A stretch of 64,000 nucleotides of DNA from Nocardioides yefusunii (GTDB taxonomy: Bacteria > Actinomycetota > Actinomycetes > Propionibacteriales > Nocardioidaceae): the NCBI RefSeq assembly GCF_004014875.1, contig NZ_CP034929.1, positions 2,232,001 to 2,296,000 on the forward strand. Reading direction: 5' to 3'. Position 1 is the first letter of the stretch. Every line of letters begins with the position of its first letter. A program made the position numbers and the translations under genes. Shown here one piece after another: positions 26,456 through 38,773 of this stretch. The notes below the pieces were generated by a model. The model saw only the letters and a program-made list of their open reading frames with translations. It ran no database searches and had not been told where the DNA came from.

Positions 26456-27628
26456 TCAGTCCTTGGAGGTCTTGCCGGGGAGGTCGAGCATGCGCTGCAG
26501 CGCGACCTTGGCCCACTTCTCGGTCTCGACGTCGACGGTGATCTGGTTGACGACGTTGCCAGCCACCAGGTTCTCCAACGCCCAGACCAGGTGCGGGAGG
26601 TCGATGCGGTTCATCGTCGAGCAGTAGCAGACGTTGCGGTCCAGGAAGACGATGTTCTTGTCCGGGTGAGCGTCGGCGAGACGCTTGACGAGGTTGAGCT
26701 CGGTGCCGATGGCCCACGAGGTGCCGGGCTCAGCGGCCTCGATCGTCTTGATGATGAACTCCGTCGAACCGACCAGGTCGGCGCGGGTGACGACCTCGTG
26801 GGTGCACTCGGGGTGCACCATCACGGTGATGCCGGGGTGAGCCACGCGCAGCTCGTCGACGACGTCGGCGGAGAAGCGACCGTGCACCGAGCAATGGCCC
26901 TGCCACAGGATCATCCGGGCGGCACGGATCTGCTCGACCGTGAGGCCACCGTTGGGCCGGTGCGGGTTCCACACGACGCAGTCGTCGAGGGAGAACCCGA
27001 GCTCGAGGACCGCGGTGTTGCGGCCCAGGTGCTGGTCGGGGAAGAAGAAGATCTTGGCGTCGTCCTTCTGCGCGAAGGCCCACTCCAGTGCCACCTCGGC
27101 GTTGGAGGAGGTGCAGACGGCACCGCCGTTGCGACCACAGAACGCCTTGATGTCGGCCGAGGAGTTCATGTAGGTGATCGGCACGACCTGGTCGATCACG
27201 CCGGCCTCGGCGAGCGCGTCCCAGGCGTCCTCGACCTGGCCCAGACGGGCCATGTCGGCCATCGAGCAGCCGGCGCCGAGGTCAGGCAGGACGACCTTTT
27301 GGGAGTCGTTGGTGAGGATGTCGGCGGACTCGGCCATGAAGTGCACACCGCAGAAGACGATGAACTCGGCGGCGGGTCGGGCAGCAGCCTCACGGGCCAG
27401 CTTGAAGCTGTCGCCGGTGACGTCGGCGAACTGGATGACCTCGTCACGCTGGTAGTGGTGTCCGAGCACGAAGAGGCGCTCGCCGAGGGCGGCCTTCGCC
27501 GCCTCGGCGCGGGCAACCAGGTCGGGGTCGGACGGCGCCGGCAGGTCGCCGGGGCACTCGACGCCGCGCTCGGCGTCCAGGTCACGTCCCTTGCCCAGGG
27601 GCAGGAGCGGCAGGTCGATCGTCGTCAT
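26456..27628 (-). CDS. nadA: Quinolinate synthase
   Basis: 390 residues. Condenses iminoaspartate with dihydroxyacetone phosphate to quinolinate for NAD synthesis, using a [4Fe-4S] cluster. Motifs: GHHYQRDEVIQFAD near 56-69, GVHFMAESADIL near 94, NSSADIKAFCG near 155, HPECTHEV near 267 and CYCSTMNRI near 335. It stands alone; nadB and nadC are not in the window. The ATG at 27628 is preceded by TAGGAT at seven bases, so it is likely leaderless. Confidence 0.97.
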   Translation of the reverse strand: MTTIDLPLLPLGKGRDLDAERGVECPGDLPAPSDPDLVARAEAAKAALGERLFVLGHHYQRDEVIQFADVTGDSFKLAREAAARPAAEFIVFCGVHFMAESADILTNDSQKVVLPDLGAGCSMADMARLGQVEDAWDALAEAGVIDQVVPITYMNSSADIKAFCGRNGGAVCTSSNAEVALEWAFAQKDDAKIFFFPDQHLGRNTAVLELGFSLDDCVVWNPHRPNGGLTVEQIRAARMILWQGHCSVHGRFSADVVDELRVAHPGITVMVHPECTHEVVTRADLVGSTEFIIKTIEAAEPGTSWAIGTELNLVKRLADAHPDKNIVFLDRNVCYCSTMNRIDLPHLVWALENLVAGNVVNQITVDVETEKWAKVALQRMLDLPGKTSKD

Positions 27629-27635
27629 GGCGGGA

Positions 27636-27641
27636 ATCCTA
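27636..27641 (-). promoter_or_regulatory. -10 box of leaderless nadA
   Basis: TAGGAT on the minus strand, seven bases before the ATG at 27628. Confidence 0.55.
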
Positions 27642-27688
27642 GTCGCCTCCTCGCGACCGAAGTCACACCCCGTGCCGCGGCGGAACGA

Positions 27689-28765
27689 TCACCCGGCGAC
27701 GGACGGGACCTCGAACCACACCTCGGCACCACCCAGATGCGATTCTGCCACCCCGGTACGCCCCCCTGCCCCAGCCACCAGACGACGCACCGTGGCCAGC
27801 CCCAACCCAAGTCCGGGGACGCGGCGGTCGAGGCGGACGGTGGGCGTGAAGACCCGGTCGTGGTGGTCGGGTGCGATGCCGCGGCCGGCGTCGTGGACGC
27901 TCACCCGGACCCACCCGTCGCGCTCGGACGACGCTCCGGCGACGACCTCGACCAGGGGATCCTGGTCGTCGTGAGCGAACTTCACCGCGTTCTCCAGCAA
28001 CGCGACCATCAGCAGGTCCAGGTGGGCCGGCGTGAACGGGAGCAGGACATCTGTGCCCACGCCCCGGACCTCGGCCACGGCCGTTCCCGAGAACTCGTCA
28101 CAGAGGCGCACCAGGGAGTCCTCGAGGTTGGCCACTCCCGGGCCGGGCGCGGCGCTGAAGGCGACCAGGTCGGCGACCATCCGCTTCATCCGGCGAGTGC
28201 CGTTGACGGCGCGGTCCAGGAGCTTGGCGACCAGGGGGTCGGTGACCTCGTCACGAGCGATCTCCAGGGACATCGACGTCGCGGCCAGGGGGTTGTTGAT
28301 GTCGTGGGCGAGCTGACCGGCTCCGTCACTGAGTGCCTCGGGCGCCCGCGCGACCTGCTCCTCGAGGTCGAACACGACCCCCTGGAGAACGGCCACCTCA
28401 CGGGCGGCACAGAGGGACTCCCCCACGGCCCTGACGTGCGCCGTCTGGCGCTCGGTGAACGGCTCGGGGCCTCTCTTGACGACGACCAGGGTGGCGAACT
28501 CGCGTCCCGTCCCGCAACGGAGCGGTTCATGGTGGGCCACCTCGGAGTCCCGAGGTACCCGCCCGGGAGCACGAACCACGGTGACGGGGCCGTCCGGGGA
28601 GTCGGCGACGACGTCGACGCGGGCCTCACCCAACGCCGCGGACAGCACCTCGCACAGCCCCGGCCAGATGTCGGGCACCTCGGCCTGCAGGCGGGCCGCC
28701 GCACCGGCACCCACGGGTGCGCGAGCGGACTCCACGGAAGCATGGGCTGAGGTGTCGGACGTCAC
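27689..28765 (-). CDS. Soluble orphan sensor histidine kinase of the pspA operon
   Basis: 358 residues without any membrane segment. An N-terminal GAF-like region (about 20-135) precedes the phospho-acceptor His154 in LAHDINNPLAA and an ATPase domain with ENAVKFA, DAGRGIAPD and GLGLGLATV. The GTG at 28765 overlaps the pspAB stop (GTGA), which decides the start over an ATG ten codons upstream. No response regulator is adjacent. Last gene of pspA-pspAA-htpX-pspAB, so it may sense or relay envelope stress. Confidence 0.85.
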   Translation of the reverse strand: MTSDTSAHASVESARAPVGAGAAARLQAEVPDIWPGLCEVLSAALGEARVDVVADSPDGPVTVVRAPGRVPRDSEVAHHEPLRCGTGREFATLVVVKRGPEPFTERQTAHVRAVGESLCAAREVAVLQGVVFDLEEQVARAPEALSDGAGQLAHDINNPLAATSMSLEIARDEVTDPLVAKLLDRAVNGTRRMKRMVADLVAFSAAPGPGVANLEDSLVRLCDEFSGTAVAEVRGVGTDVLLPFTPAHLDLLMVALLENAVKFAHDDQDPLVEVVAGASSERDGWVRVSVHDAGRGIAPDHHDRVFTPTVRLDRRVPGLGLGLATVRRLVAGAGGRTGVAESHLGGAEVWFEVPSVAG

Positions 28766-29355
28766 AGTCCGGGAGCATCCCACACTGCCAGCCAACGCTG
28801 CAGGTCTTTCTCCAGCCGCAGTTCCCCAGCAAGTGCGTCACGCATCCTGAGTTCGAGCACGCTGTCACGTCGCGGGTCGTGGGCGTTCGCGCCCGGCACC
28901 GGGGCGAACGGGTAGAAGGTGCCCTGCTTGTAGAGGTAGACGAGCCCCACCCGTTGGCCTTCGGACGTCTCGAACCCGACGACAGTGCACAGCAGGCCCG
29001 GACCGAACCCTTGGGCCTCCAGCGCGGAGTTGACCGTGTGCAGGGCCGTGCAGAGGGTGGAGACGTCGCTGTCGGCCCCGTCACCGGTCTCGACGACCGT
29101 CCACGTGTAGCCGAAGGCGTCGACGCTGGTGGTGACCGACAACGTCGGGTCGAGCGCAAGCAGGCCACGCAACTCGTCCCCGGCCCGGTCGAAGCCGGCT
29201 CCGGTGGCGGCGCGGTAGCAGACCGATCCCTGACCGACGGGCGTCATGCCGAGCTCGGTGAGCAAGGTCAGCGCGGCGGACGGCACCTGGAACAGGGCGT
29301 CGAGGTCGGGCTGCTTGGGTCGGCTGCGCCCCAGCAGGGAGTCGAGGATGCCCAT
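28762..29355 (-). CDS. pspAB: PspA-associated protein PspAB
   Basis: 197 residues, soluble, starting MGILDSLLGRSRPKQPDLDALFQVP, the typical beginning of PspAB proteins found beside PspA, PspAA and HtpX in actinobacteria. The biochemical role is not established; the family is tied to the phage-shock envelope response by gene context. Eleven bases after htpX and overlapping the histidine kinase start. Confidence 0.85.
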   Translation of the reverse strand: MGILDSLLGRSRPKQPDLDALFQVPSAALTLLTELGMTPVGQGSVCYRAATGAGFDRAGDELRGLLALDPTLSVTTSVDAFGYTWTVVETGDGADSDVSTLCTALHTVNSALEAQGFGPGLLCTVVGFETSEGQRVGLVYLYKQGTFYPFAPVPGANAHDPRRDSVLELRMRDALAGELRLEKDLQRWLAVWDAPGL

Positions 29356-29366
29356 GGATTTCCTTC

Positions 29367-30281
29367 TCAGTGTTCGCGACCCAGTTCGGTGCCGATCCGG
29401 GCGAGCTGGTCGAGTCGCTGCTCGAGCGAGGGATGGGTGGAGGTGGCTCGACGGAAGGTGTCCCCGCTGATCGCCGGGGCGATGAAGAAGGCATTCATGG
29501 CGCCGGTGCCGCGCAGGTCCGCCGCCGGGGTCACAGAGATCTGACCCGAGATCTTCTGCAGGGCCCTCCCCAGCGCTTCCGGCTTCATGGTCAGGTACGC
29601 CCCGGCCCGGTCGGCAGCCATCTCCCGGTAGCGGGACAGGAGTCGAGTGAGGAAGAAACTGATCGCGTACACGACCAGACTGACCACCAGGGCGACCATC
29701 ATGGCGGCGAACGCGGACCGGTTCTCGTTGCTGTTGCCGCGACTGCGCCCCATCCCGCCGAACTGGACCGCACGGGTCAGCATGCCGGCGGCGATGCCAG
29801 CCGAGGAGGCCATGGTCATCACCAGCACGTCACGGTGGGCGACGTGGGAGAGCTCGTGGGCCAGGACGCCCTCGAGTTCGTCGGCGCTCAGCATCCCGAG
29901 CAGGCCGGTGGTCACACAGACCACCGACCGCTCGGGAGAACGTCCGGTCGCGAACGCGTTGGGGACGTTCATCTCGGAGATCCCCACCCGCGGCTTGGGC
30001 ATGTCGGCCATCGAGCAGAGACGGTCGATCATGCCGTGGAGCTCCGGCGCCTGCTCCGGGGTGACCTCACGGGCCCGCATCGCCTTCATGGCGACCTTGT
30101 CCGAACTCCACCACTGGTAGAACGCCACCGCGATCCCCGCGATCCCGATCAGGAACGCGTAGTCGCTGAAGGCGTACATCAGCACCACGACGAGCCCCAC
30201 GAAGAGGCCGCCGAGCAGGAGCATGACCAACGTCATGCGGGCAGTGAGCCCGTGGTCGTCGGCGAAGCGGGTGCGGGCCAC
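29367..30281 (-). CDS. htpX: HtpX-like M48 membrane zinc metalloprotease
   Basis: 304 residues. Two N-terminal membrane segments (about 16-36 and 40-56), the zinc motif HELSH at 142-146, further hydrophobic segments near 153-170 and 190-213, and the third ligand in REMAAD near 223. HtpX degrades damaged membrane proteins, which fits the pspA operon. Six bases from pspAA. Confidence 0.93.
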   Translation of the reverse strand: MARTRFADDHGLTARMTLVMLLLGGLFVGLVVVLMYAFSDYAFLIGIAGIAVAFYQWWSSDKVAMKAMRAREVTPEQAPELHGMIDRLCSMADMPKPRVGISEMNVPNAFATGRSPERSVVCVTTGLLGMLSADELEGVLAHELSHVAHRDVLVMTMASSAGIAAGMLTRAVQFGGMGRSRGNSNENRSAFAAMMVALVVSLVVYAISFFLTRLLSRYREMAADRAGAYLTMKPEALGRALQKISGQISVTPAADLRGTGAMNAFFIAPAISGDTFRRATSTHPSLEQRLDQLARIGTELGREH

Positions 30282-30287
30282 GGGGGC

Positions 30288-30566
30288 TCAGCCCGGGATC
30301 AGACCGTCGTCGGCGAGGAGTTCCCGGACCTCGTCGAGCGAGGCGTCAGCCATCGGCAGGATGAGGTCGTAGGCGTCGAGGCTGTCGACCTCGTGCTGCG
30401 AGCCGAGGCGACGGACACCGTCGACCAGGGCCTCGAGCGCCGGCGCGAAGGCGGCCTCGTCACCGGCGTGCACGGCTGCCTCCACGACGGCGTCGAGCGC
30501 GTTGAGCTCGTCGAGCGCGGAGTCGGCGACGTCGTACTGGCCCTCACCGAGGATGCGGATGATCAT
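30288..30566 (-). CDS. pspAA: PspA-associated protein PspAA
   Basis: 92 residues beginning MIIRILGEGQYDV, characteristic of PspAA. Acidic, soluble, no enzymatic motif. Located ten bases after pspA with GAGGAG upstream of the ATG. Thought to act with PspA in membrane-stress response; mechanism unknown. Confidence 0.88.
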   Translation of the reverse strand: MIIRILGEGQYDVADSALDELNALDAVVEAAVHAGDEAAFAPALEALVDGVRRLGSQHEVDSLDAYDLILPMADASLDEVRELLADDGLIPG

Positions 30567-30576
30567 GGCTGGCTCC

Positions 30577-31371
30577 TCAGAAGTTCTGGTTGCGCTGCGG
30601 GTCGGTGATCTGCTCGGCCTGGAAGACACCACCGGGCTGCTGCTGCGGCGCCTGGATCGCCTCGGGGCCCTTCTTGAGGCCCTTGAGGGCGGCCAGCTCG
30701 GCCTCGACGTCGGCCGAAGCGCTCAGCGCGTCGAGCTCGCGGGCGATGTCGTCGCCGCGACCGCCGCTGTGGGAGAAGTCGTCGAGGGCACCGGAGGCGA
30801 GGAGTTCGTCCATGGCGCCGGCTCGGGCCTGCATGTCGGCGGTCTTGTCCTCGGCGCGCTGGATCGCCAGGCCGACGTCACCCATCTCCTCGCCGATTCC
30901 GGACATGGCCTCGGTGATCCGGGTCTGCGCCTCGGCTGCGGAGTAGGTGGCCTTGATGGTCTCCTTGCGGGTGCGGAAGGACTCGACCTTGGCCTGCAGA
31001 CGCTGCTGGGCCAGGACGAGCTTCTCCTCCTCACCCTGGAGCTGGGCGTGCTGGGCACGGAGGTCGCTGATCTGGGTGGCGAGTCCCGACTTGCGGGTCA
31101 GCGCCTCACGGGCGAGGTCCTCGCGGCCGACGTCGATCGCCTTCTGCGCCTGGTCCGAGAGCTTGGCGGCCTGCTGCTCGAGCTGGGTGACCTGGAGCTC
31201 CACACGCTTGCGGCTGGTGGCGACGTCGGCGACACCGCGACGCACCTTGCTGAGCAGCTCCAGCTGACGCTGGTAGCTGTAGTCGAGGGTCTCGCGGGGG
31301 TCCTCGGCCTTGTCGAGCACCTTGTTGGCCTTCGACTTGAAGATCAGGCTGGCTCGCTTCATGAGACTCAT
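30577..31371 (-). CDS. pspA: Phage-shock protein A (PspA/IM30 family)
   Basis: 264 residues of long coiled-coil helices starting MSLMKRASLIFKSKANKVLDK, the N-terminal amphipathic helix that binds stressed membranes. RETLDYSYQRQLELLSKVRRGVADV is the conserved first core helix. The C-terminal 40 residues are Gln/Pro-rich. ATG at 31371 with GAGGAG eight bases upstream. Heads the operon pspA-pspAA-htpX-pspAB-histidine kinase. Confidence 0.94.
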   Translation of the reverse strand: MSLMKRASLIFKSKANKVLDKAEDPRETLDYSYQRQLELLSKVRRGVADVATSRKRVELQVTQLEQQAAKLSDQAQKAIDVGREDLAREALTRKSGLATQISDLRAQHAQLQGEEEKLVLAQQRLQAKVESFRTRKETIKATYSAAEAQTRITEAMSGIGEEMGDVGLAIQRAEDKTADMQARAGAMDELLASGALDDFSHSGGRGDDIARELDALSASADVEAELAALKGLKKGPEAIQAPQQQPGGVFQAEQITDPQRNQNF

Positions 31372-31432
31372 GAAATCGTTCTCCTCGTGGTTGGCGCCCG
31401 ATCCGAGGGTGGAGGCCGGGTGCAGCAGGGTG

Positions 31433-31444
31433 CGTCGTACGACG
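31433..31444. promoter_or_regulatory. 12-bp palindrome upstream of pspA
   Basis: CGTCGTACGACG, perfectly palindromic, 62 bases before the pspA start in the divergent region shared with the DUF3043 gene. A possible operator; the regulator is unknown. Confidence 0.3.
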
Positions 31445-31549
31445 GCCCGACGAGACACTCGTCCCGGCGTGACCGAGCGCACGCGTGTGTGTGACAACCC
31501 TAGGCGCTCCTCGCAAGCCGGGCGAACAGGTCCGGGAGGGTGGTCCCCG

Positions 31550-31555
31550 GTATCC
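31550..31555 (+). promoter_or_regulatory. Candidate -10 box of the DUF3043 gene
   Basis: TATCCT about 36 bases before the GTG at 31592; AGAAGG lies between them as a ribosome site. Confidence 0.45.
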
Positions 31556-31591
31556 TCGACATCACCGGTCCGTTCGTCAGAAGGCTCCTCC

Positions 31592-32194
31592 GTGTCCCGA
31601 TCCGCCAAGTCCGCTCCCCAGCCCCCCGCAGAGAACTCCTCCGCGGCCGGCACGCCGACCAAGGTCGGTGGCAAGGGCCGTCCCACGCCGAGCCGCAAGG
31701 AGGCCGAGGCCGCCGCCCGCGCCCGCGCCAAGACCCCGCGCAGCCGCAAGGAGATCGCAGCCGCCAACCGCAAGGCCCGCGAGTCCGCGTCGGCGAAGGT
31801 CCGTGAGGCCTACCGCACCGGCGACGAGACCCACCTGCCCTCGCGCGACCGCGGTCCGGTTCGCCGGTTCGTGCGCGACTACATCGACGTGCGCTTCTCG
31901 TTCATCGAGTTGCTGCTGCCGCTGATGGTGGTCGTGCTGCTGCTCGGCTTCGTGCCCAGCGAGAGCGTCCGCGCCAGCAGCGAGATCCTGCTCCTGGGCG
32001 TGATGCTGTTCATCGTCCTGGAGATGGTCTTCCTGCGGATGAAGCTGCGCAAGGAACTCAAGGCCCGTTTCCCGGAGGCGGACCTCAAGGGCACCACGTA
32101 CTACGCGATCTCGCGCGCCATGCAGATGAAGTTCATGCGTCTGCCCAAGCCGCAGCGCAAGATCGGCGACGCGCTCGGCGAGAACTACCGCTGA
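31592..32194 (+). CDS. DUF3043 membrane protein
   Basis: 200 residues from the GTG at 31592. The N-terminal 75 residues are basic with GGKGRPTPSRKEAEAAARAR, the hallmark of DUF3043. Two hydrophobic segments (about 109-126 and 132-149) form a membrane hairpin, followed by a basic tail. Widespread in actinobacteria, unknown function. Divergent from the pspA operon, with a terminator 17 bases downstream. Confidence 0.9.
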   Translation: MSRSAKSAPQPPAENSSAAGTPTKVGGKGRPTPSRKEAEAAARARAKTPRSRKEIAAANRKARESASAKVREAYRTGDETHLPSRDRGPVRRFVRDYIDVRFSFIELLLPLMVVVLLLGFVPSESVRASSEILLLGVMLFIVLEMVFLRMKLRKELKARFPEADLKGTTYYAISRAMQMKFMRLPKPQRKIGDALGENYR

Positions 32195-32210
32195 TCCACG
32201 TCGTCCACGC

Positions 32211-32242
32211 ACGAGGCCGTCCGGTGTTCCGGGCGGTCTCGT
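32211..32242 (+). terminator. Terminator after the DUF3043 gene
   Basis: A 14-bp stem (32211-32224 and 32229-32242) with two G-T wobbles and a TGTT loop. Confidence 0.75.
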
Positions 32243-32362
32243 GTCGTTCCCGACGACGGCGGTGCGGCGATTCCCCTGTTCTCGGCATGCCTCCCTTTGT
32301 CTTCTCGGTGATCTGAGACACACTGGAGCCCCGGCATTCGTCACCAACTCTCGGGGGTTCTC

Positions 32363-32572
32363 GTGCTCGGACCGCTCCCCGCCCTGCACCGTTGGGGCGT
32401 CACCGTCACCGTTCTCGTCCTCAGCGGCGTCGTGGGCCTGTGGCTCGGCATCAGCCCGCAGGTGCCGGTGCTCGTCCCGGCTGCGACGCTGGGGGCCGTC
32501 GCCGTCGGCGCACTGCTCGCCCGGCTGGTGGTCGGTGCCCACCGCGACGGAGGCTCCGCGACCGCCGGCTGA
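32363..32572 (+). CDS. Small two-helix membrane protein, hypothetical
   Basis: 69 residues with hydrophobic segments at about 10-28 and 33-57, GTG start after a GGGGG stretch. No recognised family. It lies 38 bases before azlC and may be co-expressed, although azlC has its own -10 box. Coding is plausible from composition only. Confidence 0.55.
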   Translation: MLGPLPALHRWGVTVTVLVLSGVVGLWLGISPQVPVLVPAATLGAVAVGALLARLVVGAHRDGGSATAG

Positions 32573-32598
32573 TTCCCGCAGCCCACGGCCGGGCTGGT

Positions 32599-32604
32599 TA
32601 CCCT
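32599..32604 (+). promoter_or_regulatory. -10 box of leaderless azlC
   Basis: TACCCT, six bases before the GTG at 32611; it fixes the start of azlC. Confidence 0.45.
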
Positions 32605-32610
32605 CGCGGG

Positions 32611-33330
32611 GTGCCATCCCCCTCCCCCACGATCGAACCTCCCCACGGCCCGGAGAATCCGCCGACCACCCGGCGGGCACTGGTCCGCGACTCCTGGGCC
32701 GTCGGCGCCGCGACCGGGGTCTACGGGCTCTCGTTCGGTGCCGTCTCGGTGGCGTCCGGACTCTCGACCCTGCAGACCTGCCTGCTCTCGCTGGTGATGT
32801 TCACCGGTGCCTCGCAGTTCGCCTTCGTGGGCGTCGTCGCCTCGGGCGCGTCTCCGTTCTCCGGCGCCGCCTCAGCCCTGCTGCTCGGCACCCGCAACAC
32901 CTTCTACGGCATCGGCCTTGCGCCGCGACTCGCACTCCGGCCCGCCCGGCGGGCGCTGGCGGCCCACGTGGTGATCGACGAGTCCTCGGCGATGGCCGTC
33001 ACCCGCCCCGACACCGCCTCGGTGCGGACGGCCTTCTGGCACACCGGCGGATCGGTCTTCCTGCTCTGGAACCTCGCGACCCTGTGCGGTGCGCTCGCCG
33101 GTGATGCGTTGGGCGATCCCCGCACCTTCGGCCTCGACGCCGCCGTGGGCGCCGCGTTCCTGGCCCTGCTGTGGCCACGGCTGGGCACCGCGACCAACCG
33201 TCGGGTGGCGCTCGTGGCCGCGATCGTGGCGATCACGCTGGTCCCCGCCACCCCGGCCGGGGTCCCCGTCCTGGTCGCGGGCTCGGTGGCCCTCCTCGTC
33301 GGGCTCCTCTCCCCCGAGGAGCAGCGATGA
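32611..33330 (+). CDS. azlC: AzlC-family branched-chain amino acid exporter, large subunit
   Basis: 239 residues with seven to eight hydrophobic segments. YGLSFGAVSVASGLS near 39-53, FTGASQFAFVG near 66-76 and LLGTRNTFYGIGLAPRL near 92-108 are AzlC landmarks. Works with AzlD to export branched-chain or related amino acids. Stop overlaps the azlD ATG (ATGA). Confidence 0.92.
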   Translation: MPSPSPTIEPPHGPENPPTTRRALVRDSWAVGAATGVYGLSFGAVSVASGLSTLQTCLLSLVMFTGASQFAFVGVVASGASPFSGAASALLLGTRNTFYGIGLAPRLALRPARRALAAHVVIDESSAMAVTRPDTASVRTAFWHTGGSVFLLWNLATLCGALAGDALGDPRTFGLDAAVGAAFLALLWPRLGTATNRRVALVAAIVAITLVPATPAGVPVLVAGSVALLVGLLSPEEQR

Positions 33331-33641
33331 ACGACTCCACGACCCTGTGGGTCGCCCTGGGCATCGCCTGCGTCGGGGCCTACCTCCTGAAGTGGGCCGG
33401 CATGTCGTTGCCCCAGCAGGTGCTCGACCGACCGACGGCACGCCGCGCCGCTGCGCTGATCCCGGTCGCGCTCCTGGCTGCCCTCGTGGCCGTCCAGGTG
33501 GTTGCCTCCGGCACCCGACTCGTGCTCGACGCCCGCCTCGCCGGGTTGGCGTTCGCCGTCGCCGCACTGCTGCTGCGGGCGCCGTTCCTGGTGGTGGTGT
33601 TCGGCGCCGCCGTCGTGGCCGCGCTGCTGCGACTGGCCTGA
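33327..33641 (+). CDS. azlD: AzlD-family branched-chain amino acid exporter, small subunit
   Basis: 104 residues with four hydrophobic segments; GAYLLKWAGMSLPQQV near 17-32 and RAAALIPVALLAAL near 40-53 are typical of AzlD. Coupled to azlC by an ATGA overlap. A strong terminator follows. Confidence 0.9.
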   Translation: MNDSTTLWVALGIACVGAYLLKWAGMSLPQQVLDRPTARRAAALIPVALLAALVAVQVVASGTRLVLDARLAGLAFAVAALLLRAPFLVVVFGAAVVAALLRLA

Positions 33642-33655
33642 CACGGCTCAGCAAC

Positions 33656-33696
33656 GACGCAGGGCCCCGGCCGAGCGTCGTCCGGGGCCCTGCGTC
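33656..33696. terminator. Terminator between azlD and dapB
   Basis: A perfect 15-bp stem (33656-33670 and 33682-33696) between convergent genes; likely works for both. Confidence 0.88.
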
Positions 33697-33711
33697 CTAC
33701 GTCGTGACTGC

Positions 33712-36556
<2,845 letters not shown>

Positions 36557-36560
<4 letters not shown>

Positions 36561-38773
36561 TCGGCGTCGGTCTCCGCCGGGGCCTCAGCCTCGGCGTCCT
36601 CGACGACGGGGACGAGCGACAGCTTGCCGCGGTCGTCGATCTCACCGATCTCGACCTGGATCTTCTGGCCGACGGACACGACGTCCTCGACGTTCTCGAT
36701 CCGCTTGCCGCCGTTGAGGGCCTTCAGCTTGGTGATGTGCAGAAGGCCGTCCTTGCCCGGCATGAGCGAGACGAAGGCACCGAAGTTGGTGGTCTTCACG
36801 ACCGTGCCGAGGTAGCGCTCGCCGACCTCGGGCATGGTCGGGTTGGCGATGGCGTTGATGGCTGCCTTCGCCGCTTCAGCTGCAGCACCGTTGGTGGCGC
36901 CGATGTAGACGGTGCCGTCGTCCTCGATGGAGATCGAGGCGCCGGTGTCGTCCTGCAGCTGGTTGATGACCTTGCCCTTCGGCCCGATGACCTCACCGAT
37001 CTTGTCCACAGGGACCTTCACGGTGATGATGCGCGGAGCCGTCTCGGCCATGGCCTCGGGGCCGGAGATGGCCTCGTTCATGACGTCGAGGATGGTGTGG
37101 CGGGCGTCGCGGGCCTGGGTCAGTGCGCCAGCCAGCACGTCGGCCGGGATGCCGTCGAGCTTGGTGTCGAGCTGCAGGGCGGTGACGAAGTCACGGGTAC
37201 CGGCAACCTTGAAGTCCATGTCGCCGAACGCGTCCTCGGCACCGAGGATGTCGGTGAGGGCGACGTAGCGGGTCTCACCGTCGACCTGGTCGGAGATCAG
37301 GCCCATCGCGATACCGGCCACGGGAGCCTTCAGCGGGACACCGGCCTGCAGCAGCGACAGAGTCGAGGCGCAGACGGAGCCCATCGAGGTGGAGCCGTTG
37401 GAGCCCATGCACTCGGAGAGCTGACGAATCGCGTAGGGGAACTCCTCGCGCGAGGGAAGGACGGGCAGCAGGGCGCGGCGAGCCAGCGCACCGTGACCGA
37501 CCTCGCGACGCTTCGGGGAACCGACGCGGCCGGTCTCACCGGTGGAGAACGGAGCGAAGACGTACTTGTGCATGTAACGACGGTGCTTCTCCGGGGAGAG
37601 CGTGTCGAGCTGCTGCTCCATCTTGAGCATGTCGAGGGTGGTGACGCCCAGGATCTGGGTCTCGCCACGCTCGAACAGCGCGGAGCCGTGGACGCGGGGG
37701 ATGACGCCCGGCTCGGCGTGCAGCGGACGGATGTCGGCGAGGCCGCGACCGTCGATGCGGATCTTGTCGCGCAGGACGCGCTGGCGGACCAGGGCCTTGT
37801 TCAGGGAACGGAAGGCAGCACCGATCTCCTTCTCGCGACCCTCGAAGTCAGCGCCGATCTTCTCGAGCAGCTCGGCCTTGATCTCGTCGAGGCGGTCCTC
37901 GCGCTCGTGCTTGCCGGCGATGGTCAGCGCCTGCGCGGTGGCCTCGGAGACGGCAGCCTCGACGGCGGCGTAGACGTCGTCCTCGTAGTCGAGGAAGATC
38001 GGGAACTCGGCGACGGGCTTGGCGGCCACGTTCGCGAGCTCAACCTGGGCCTCGCAGAGCTGCTTGATGAAGGGCTTCGCGGCCTCGAGACCGCCGGCGA
38101 CGACCTCCTCGGTGGGCGCGGTGGCGCCACCGGCGACGAGCTCGATGGTGCGCTCGGTGGCCTCGGCCTCGACCATCATGATCGCGACGTCACCGGTCTC
38201 GGTGACACGACCGGCGACGACCATGTCGAAGACGGCGTCCTCGAGCTGGGCGTGCGTCGGGAAGGCGACCCACTGGTTCTCGATCAGGGCGACGCGGGTG
38301 GCGCCGACCGGACCGGAGAACGGGAGGCCGGAGAGCTGGGTCGACATGGACGCAGCGTTGATGGCCAGCACGTCGTACGGCTGGTTGGGGTCGAGCGCCA
38401 TGACGGTGATGACGACCTGGACCTCGTTGCGCAGACCCTTCTTGAAGGTCGGGCGCAGCGGGCGGTCGATCAGACGGCAGGTGAGGATGGCGTCCTCGCC
38501 CGGGCGACCCTCGGAACGGAAGAACGAGCCGGGGATCTGACCCACGGCGTACATGCGCTCTTCGACGTCGATGGTGAGGGGGAAGAAGTCGAAGTGGTCC
38601 TTCGGCTGCTTGCCGACCGTGGTGGCCGAGAGAAGCATGGTCTCGTCGTCCAGGTAGGCGGTGACGGCGCCGGCAGCCTGACGGGCCAGCAGGCCGGTCT
38701 CGAACTTGACGGTGCGCTGGCCGAACTTGCCATTGTCGAGAGTGGTCTCGACGGCGGAGATGATGGGTTCCAC
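36557..38773 (-). CDS. pnp: Polyribonucleotide nucleotidyltransferase (PNPase/GpsI)
   Basis: 738 residues from the GTG at 38773, eleven bases after AAAGG; a start at 38806 would add 11 unmatched residues. Two RNase PH domains (about 1-250 and 340-590; [29 protein letters not shown] core active-site region), a KH domain with GPKGKVIN near 613, and an S1 domain from about 650 ([18 protein letters not shown]). Degrades RNA 3' to 5' by phosphorolysis and can make ppp-nucleotide tails. Follows rpsO as in most bacteria. Confidence 0.97.
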
